From the NCBI GenBank assembly GCA_030632865.1, contig DAOVTY010000031.1, positions 1-17,267 of the forward strand: a stretch of 17,267 nucleotides of DNA, read 5' to 3'. Under the pieces are notes generated by a model. It searched no databases. It worked only from the letters and a program-made list of their open reading frames with translations, and was not told the origin of the DNA. Within the stretch, counting starts at the first letter, position 1, and every line of letters starts with the position of its first letter. The stretch comes from Bacteroidota bacterium (lineage in GTDB: Bacteria > Bacteroidota > Bacteroidia > Bacteroidales > Prolixibacteraceae). The position numbers were made by a program, and so were the translations under genes. Of the stretch, positions 13,262 through 17,267 are shown in pieces.

Positions 13262-14502
13262 TAAAAATTGTATTTAACTTTTGCGTAAATCATTGTATTA
13301 TCGCTGTACTGCCCAAATTGCCCAACCTCATCGCCAACAAAAACATTCCCTCCCAAAAGAATAGAAAAACTATCGTCAAAATCATAGGTTATTTTTGGGC
13401 GAATTAAAGCATCGTAGTCGGTTAACCCAATATAAGAGAACAACTCTAAATGCAGGGTTTCTCGTAACATATCGTAACGAGCTAGAAATGTTGCAGTATT
13501 CAATGTTTCATTTTCTGTCATAAAATCATTATAATCCAGAATGTATTTTTGAATAAACTGCCCACTCATTTTTACACCGCCAATACTAAAATCGAGTCCA
13601 AAAACATAATTAATATAATTTTTCTGAATTAAAGCATCCACTGCCATTGGGTCTTCTGTTTGGAAATATTTACCATCATAATAAGCAGCTTCGCCGCGTA
13701 AAATAAGCCCCTTAATTTCGGTACTAAACGAACCACCTGCAATAGTTAACCGGTGGTGTTGAGGTGTAATATTCAGCCCAGTTAACACCGGATTTCCTGA
13801 CGACATGTCGAACTCTTTTTCAACATGCATTGCTGGATTATCATCCCAAGTGTAACCTCCCATTAAATCGAAATCTATTTTTGATGTAATTGCCGAATAT
13901 TTTAAAAATATCTCGGTATTTTCCAGCGACGGATTGATGGTGCTTTTGCTCCAATCGAATGTTGCCGGTGCCGGAAAATCGGGTTGAATGTACCAAATTG
14001 AATTTTCATCAGGTCGGGTAATTGGAGTAAACTGTGGTATCACAATTGCTTCGATAGTACCATTGCCTACATAGTAATCGAGTTTGGCTGCAATTACTCC
14101 GGTTCTTATTTCATCGAAATCGGGAAGCAAAAACTCACTTAAATTAAGTGGCGAAATAATGTCTGTGATAAATACGCCATCGGCTTTTCCCCAAACAATT
14201 TGCTGCTTTCCAAGTCTCAAATCAAAATTTTCGAAATACATATCCATATAAATTTCACGCATGTTAAAACTCAGACTGTCAGAATTATACATATACATCA
14301 TCGGGTTAGCTTTAAACGCAACCTTTTCGCCCCGCTTCTCAAAATTCAGGTTTAATGTTTGCTGAATAATAGAGAAATCTCCGGTTTCAATATTAACACC
14401 TTCGTAAGTTCTTACAAACCCCGAGACATCAACTTCTTGCGCCATTGAAATATGGCTTGCAAAACCCCCCAATATCATTAATATTATTACTCTTGTTTTC
14501 AT
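13261..14502 (-). CDS. DUF1302-like outer-membrane beta-barrel
   Basis: A 413-aa protein with a signal peptide (about residues 1-21, ending SMAQ) and a long barrel-type sequence of alternating residues, finishing in the aromatic C terminus YAKVKYNF used for outer-membrane insertion. The stretch LRLGKQQIVWGKADGVFITD, then ISPLNLSEFLLPDFDEIRTG resembles the DUF1302 porin-like family, whose genes in Proteobacteria often accompany an RND/MMPL transporter and a LolA-like periplasmic protein, as here. It probably provides the outer-membrane part of that system, as a pore or lipid-accepting barrel. It is 20 bp after the OMPLA-like gene and overlaps the DUF2147 gene by one base. The family call rests on motif resemblance and gene order; the ligand is unknown. 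Confidence 0.78.
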   Translation of the reverse strand: MKTRVIILMILGGFASHISMAQEVDVSGFVRTYEGVNIETGDFSIIQQTLNLNFEKRGEKVAFKANPMMYMYNSDSLSFNMREIYMDMYFENFDLRLGKQQIVWGKADGVFITDIISPLNLSEFLLPDFDEIRTGVIAAKLDYYVGNGTIEAIVIPQFTPITRPDENSIWYIQPDFPAPATFDWSKSTINPSLENTEIFLKYSAITSKIDFDLMGGYTWDDNPAMHVEKEFDMSSGNPVLTGLNITPQHHRLTIAGGSFSTEIKGLILRGEAAYYDGKYFQTEDPMAVDALIQKNYINYVFGLDFSIGGVKMSGQFIQKYILDYNDFMTENETLNTATFLARYDMLRETLHLELFSYIGLTDYDALIRPKITYDFDDSFSILLGGNVFVGDEVGQFGQYSDNTMIYAKVKYNF

Positions 14503-14522
14503 TTTTATTAATCTGTTAAATT

Positions 14523-15422
14523 TTAAAATCTTAATTTTTCTGTCATTATACCAAATCGAATAACATCTATTTTGTGGTCGAAATATATGTTGTAATAATC
14601 AGAGCCGTGATATATTTGTGCAAACAATCCTATATCTTCTAAAAACTTTGGATGATAGTAAAATGTGAAACTAAGGTTGAGCCTATCCCAGGAAAAGGCT
14701 TCCCAATTGTTAACATCTCCAAACATCCATGTTGATTGCCCTTTTAATGAAATACTTGCATTTTTATTTTTAACCTGATTGCTATTTGTTGGCATTTTGA
14801 AAATTGAAAATACTGTGTGCCATCTGTAAAAACTATATATACCATTAAGTTCTTCTGCCGATAAACTTGGAGGATGAATTTCGAACGATGTGCCAAAAAA
14901 CTGAACTGCATTAAATCTTGAGTTATAAATTGTTTTGATTAATCCCAATTCATAATAATTTGATGCAAAATTTCCGGCCAATAGATTAATGTCACCATTT
15001 TCAAGAAAAAAATCACCGTCTTGTCCGTTAGAATGATGCGCCAATTTCCCAAATAAACTTAAACTGTTAACACTTGTTTTTGAACTCAATAAATAATATG
15101 CCGTAATTTGTGGAATATAACTTGGTGTTCTCACCGGAAACGATTCTTCCTGATACATTCTAATAATTACCTGCGGAGTAATTACTCCCATTAATCGTGA
15201 ATTTTTACTTTGCCTAATGTAAAAATTAGGTTTCAGATTACCTTCAAACCAAAGTGGCTCAATATTTCCAATGTCAGTAGGAAAAGTAATGTAGCTATTC
15301 CCTTGATGAACCTGTGCAATTGTAGTTAATTCAATTGTTGGAGTTATAACATTCTTCTCCTGTGCTAAACAAGAAAATGAATACATCAACACTAAAATAA
15401 ATATGAAAAGGTATTTGATCAC
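14523..15422 (-). CDS. OMPLA-like outer-membrane phospholipase A (PldA family)
   Basis: A 299-aa protein with a signal peptide (about 1-20, ending SCLAQ) and a barrel sequence. KLAHHSNGQDGDF (126-138) matches the OMPLA active-site strand HxSNG[RQ], with H129 and S131 as the likely catalytic His and Ser. SFPVRTPSYIPQITAYY (94-110) fits the calcium-site strand region of Bacteroidota members. The end, FAQIYHGSDYYNIYFDHK (267-284), resembles the C-terminal strands of PldA. The Asn of the triad is less certain: N155 is a candidate. OMPLA hydrolyses phospholipids that reach the outer leaflet. A place between the LolA-like protein and the DUF1302-like barrel suggests a task in envelope lipid handling. 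An inactive barrel relative remains possible. Confidence 0.68.
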   Translation of the reverse strand: MIKYLFIFILVLMYSFSCLAQEKNVITPTIELTTIAQVHQGNSYITFPTDIGNIEPLWFEGNLKPNFYIRQSKNSRLMGVITPQVIIRMYQEESFPVRTPSYIPQITAYYLLSSKTSVNSLSLFGKLAHHSNGQDGDFFLENGDINLLAGNFASNYYELGLIKTIYNSRFNAVQFFGTSFEIHPPSLSAEELNGIYSFYRWHTVFSIFKMPTNSNQVKNKNASISLKGQSTWMFGDVNNWEAFSWDRLNLSFTFYYHPKFLEDIGLFAQIYHGSDYYNIYFDHKIDVIRFGIMTEKLRF

Positions 15423-15504
15423 AATGTGTTATTTATTTGACCATGAATTTGTGTTATTAGTATTCATTCCTTTATTTACGCATTCTTGCATTTTATACAA
15501 AATT

Positions 15505-16278
15505 TTACATCCCTCTCGTCATCATTCTTTCTGAAAATTTTGATGCAGAAACTCCAGTGTTTATTTCCACATCGCTTAAAACCATACTTGTTGTATGGTC
15601 TTTCTGTACGTTTTTCATTTCAGAATTTGTAATCACAAATATGCCAGACATTTCCTCATATTTTTTAATCGATAACACTTTCAAAAGATCCTCATCTTCG
15701 TCGTAAAACTCTTTCTGATAGCCAATAAAACTATCTTTAATAATCCAGGTAATAGTTTTCGAATACATATAATCTTCGTCATTCGATACACTCTCAACCA
15801 CAAAGCAATCTTTACCATCAACGGTTTCTTCTCTTAATAATTTATGAGTATCGGCCTCTAATTTTCTGTCGCCAAGGTCATCGTAAGTAAAATCGGAGCC
15901 CATAAAATAGTCGCTTTTACTGTCGCTCGAAATACGTTTTGTTTTTTTAAGTGCTGGTAGATAAATCCACTGGTCGTCATTTTTATCAGAATCGTAACTC
16001 CAGCTCATAAACGATGTGTTTTTCACATCGGCGGGAGATTGAAAGAACATTATACTCTTTTCAACATCGCCAAAATCTTTTGTGAATTGACTGATTTTTC
16101 TAACTCGCTGTTTACCTTGTTTATTTGTAAGTGTCATTGTCAGCAAAGACGTTTGGTCGTCGCCGGTTTCTCTGTTATAAGCTTTTTCCACAATTTCAGT
16201 TCCTGTTAATTGTGCATTTGCACTAAATCCTGCAACTACAATTAAAGCTGCTACTATTAATGTTTTTAAAGTTTTCAT
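15505..16278 (-). CDS. LolA-like outer-membrane lipoprotein-sorting protein
   Basis: A 257-aa periplasmic protein with a clear signal peptide (MKTLKTLIVAALIVVAGFSA, cleavage after ANA at about 22). The mature part is of the COG2834/PF17131 type: DQWIYLPALKKTKRI, then SDYFMGSDFTYDDLGDRKLE, is the diagnostic stretch, followed by a beta-rich half-barrel to the C terminus. LolA-fold proteins bind lipid or lipoprotein acyl chains in a hydrophobic cup. Genes of this subfamily typically neighbour an RND/MMPL transporter, as here, so it is the likely periplasmic carrier for that pump rather than the general LolA. The transporter gene ends 80 bp upstream; I find no -7 motif in that gap, which favours one operon. 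Confidence 0.87.
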   Translation of the reverse strand: MKTLKTLIVAALIVVAGFSANAQLTGTEIVEKAYNRETGDDQTSLLTMTLTNKQGKQRVRKISQFTKDFGDVEKSIMFFQSPADVKNTSFMSWSYDSDKNDDQWIYLPALKKTKRISSDSKSDYFMGSDFTYDDLGDRKLEADTHKLLREETVDGKDCFVVESVSNDEDYMYSKTITWIIKDSFIGYQKEFYDEDEDLLKVLSIKKYEEMSGIFVITNSEMKNVQKDHTTSMVLSDVEINTGVSASKFSERMMTRGM

Positions 16279-16358
16279 TATTTCTATTTTTTTTAATTTA
16301 ATTATTTAATTGATCAATATTTTATGACACAATATATTTTTATTACACCATTCCTTTA

Positions 16359-17267
16359 TTATTTTTTCTTTTTAAAATATACATTACTGCCAAACAACAG
16401 TACTAACATTACTGTTACTGTTCCCGCAAAACTGGTAAACATATTCAGCGAAACTAATGCTCCAAGCTCTCTGTTTGGTGGAAATACAGAGAAAAGCAAC
16501 ACCAAAAAGCCAGCAATTACAACAATTGCATTATAACTAATTGCTCTACCAGAATGTGCCATTGTTTTTTGAGCAACTAATAGTTTACTGCTGTATTTCA
16601 GAGCATTGCTTCTGTATTGTTCGATAAAATGCACTGCATAATCAATTCCAATTCCAATAGCAATACTCGAAAGTAGTGCCGAAGTAGTACTTAACGGAAT
16701 ATTCAAGAAACCCATTGTTCCGAAACTTATTAGTGCGGTTACAATAATCGGAACTGCGCCGATCAATCCCAGTTTAATATTTTTGAACATAAACGAGAGT
16801 AGAACAATTACAATTATTAACGAAAGTATTAGGCTCATTATCTGTCCTTCCAGAATTAAGTCTGTAAATACAAGTCCTTTATACCCGCTTCCGGCATATT
16901 TCATTGTAATACCCATATTTTTAAAATCATCTTCAAACTCGTGAATCAAATCGAGAGCAGAGTTAATAGCTTTAGAGTTATCACTTTTAAGTTGAAAAGT
17001 AACATTCAATTTTTCGTAATCGTAGTCAACAACTTTATTCAAATTTTCAGGGTCGCCCGACATTTCGTAAAGTAACAAATACTGAGCTATCATTTTCTGA
17101 GCTAATGAATCCAGTGGCTCTGAATCCATAATTGCTAGTTTAGTTGTCAATTCTTGAGCTAATGAACTCTGACGTGCTAAATCCAGGCTTGATAAAAGCT
17201 GAGCAATTGAATCCCGTTCAGCCAAATGCAGGGTTACCAAATATTGATTATCAGGGATTGCATTAAA
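16359..17267 (-). CDS. RND/MMPL-family transporter, C-terminal part
   Basis: The C-terminal 302 residues of an RND-superfamily (MMPL type) inner-membrane transporter. The frame is open to the right edge, so the N-terminal half with the first membrane bundle lies outside. The first 130 or so visible residues are the second periplasmic loop, containing a predicted coiled or helical Leu/Ser/Gln-rich part. About six membrane segments follow, beginning LILSLIIVIVLLSFMF. The second contains GAVPIIVTALISFGTMG and the next GIGIDYAVHFIEQYR, where the Asp is the proton-relay position of RND pumps. It ends with a short KKKK tail. MMPL proteins move lipids or other hydrophobic molecules. The downstream LolA-like, OMPLA-like and barrel genes fit a lipid transport path across the envelope. 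Confidence 0.9.
   Translation of the reverse strand, partial: FNAIPDNQYLVTLHLAERDSIAQLLSSLDLARQSSLAQELTTKLAIMDSEPLDSLAQKMIAQYLLLYEMSGDPENLNKVVDYDYEKLNVTFQLKSDNSKAINSALDLIHEFEDDFKNMGITMKYAGSGYKGLVFTDLILEGQIMSLILSLIIVIVLLSFMFKNIKLGLIGAVPIIVTALISFGTMGFLNIPLSTTSALLSSIAIGIGIDYAVHFIEQYRSNALKYSSKLLVAQKTMAHSGRAISYNAIVVIAGFLVLLFSVFPPNRELGALVSLNMFTSFAGTVTVMLVLLFGSNVYFKKKK

Noticed and set aside
16324..16536. Plus-strand 70-codon ORF at the end of the transporter gene
   Set aside because: It overlaps the conserved C-terminal membrane segments of the RND transporter on the other strand and has no features of its own.
1..17267. Mobile elements, CRISPR arrays, defence systems, tRNA or rRNA genes
   Set aside because: I found no transposase or integrase, no regularly spaced repeats, no recognisable defence proteins and no tRNA- or rRNA-like segments. 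The gene content is chromosomal and metabolic.

Overview
The window is chromosomal DNA of a Bacteroidota member, most likely class Bacteroidia in or near the marine/anaerobic Marinilabiliales; the exact taxon is inference. The evidence is AT-rich DNA, promoters of the Bacteroidota type (TTTG-N19-TAnnTTTG), start codons almost without Shine-Dalgarno (SD) sequences, and typical Bacteroidota gene sets. I see no rRNA, tRNA, CRISPR array, insertion sequence or phage gene. The longest gap between genes is 236 bp.

Layout. (1) 1-2548, plus strand: an acyl-CoA (probably propionyl-CoA) carboxylase operon with the 3' part of the biotin carboxylase gene, a biotin carrier and a carboxyltransferase, closed by a hairpin. 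(2) 2714-3923: a well-formed promoter, rpsF-rpsR-rplI and a strong terminator. rpsR and rplI carry near-perfect SD sequences, the only ones among the 17 start codons visible here. (3) 3999-4748: a patatin-type lipase with its own probable promoter. (4) 4798-8759: a GntP-family sugar-acid permease overlapping by 1 nt an 871-aa secreted enzyme that joins an alginate-lyase-type polysaccharide lyase to an iduronate-sulfatase-type sulfatase; then a small unrecognised envelope protein (8887-9567). (5) 9637-12004, minus strand: an aminoglycoside-phosphotransferase-like kinase fused to the C-terminal domain of RapZ, a 42-aa four-cysteine microprotein 2 nt behind it, and a YebC-family protein. (6) 12044-12766, plus strand: a DUF218 (YdcF/SanA-type) membrane protein, divergent from the kinase gene. 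(7) 12845-17267, minus strand: an envelope operon read right to left as an RND/MMPL transporter (5' end outside the window), LolA-like periplasmic protein, OMPLA-like outer-membrane phospholipase, DUF1302-like beta-barrel and secreted DUF2147 protein.

How the parts fit. Region 4 looks like a minimal module for degrading a sulfated, uronate-containing polysaccharide, with no SusC/SusD pair in view. Region 7 looks like an envelope lipid-handling system spanning inner membrane, periplasm and outer membrane.

The strongest leads are the SD sequences on the gene for bS18, one of the proteins that hides the anti-SD in Bacteroidota ribosomes; the lyase-sulfatase fusion; the kinase-RapZ fusion with its microprotein; and the OMPLA-containing RND operon. 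None can be called new without database comparison.
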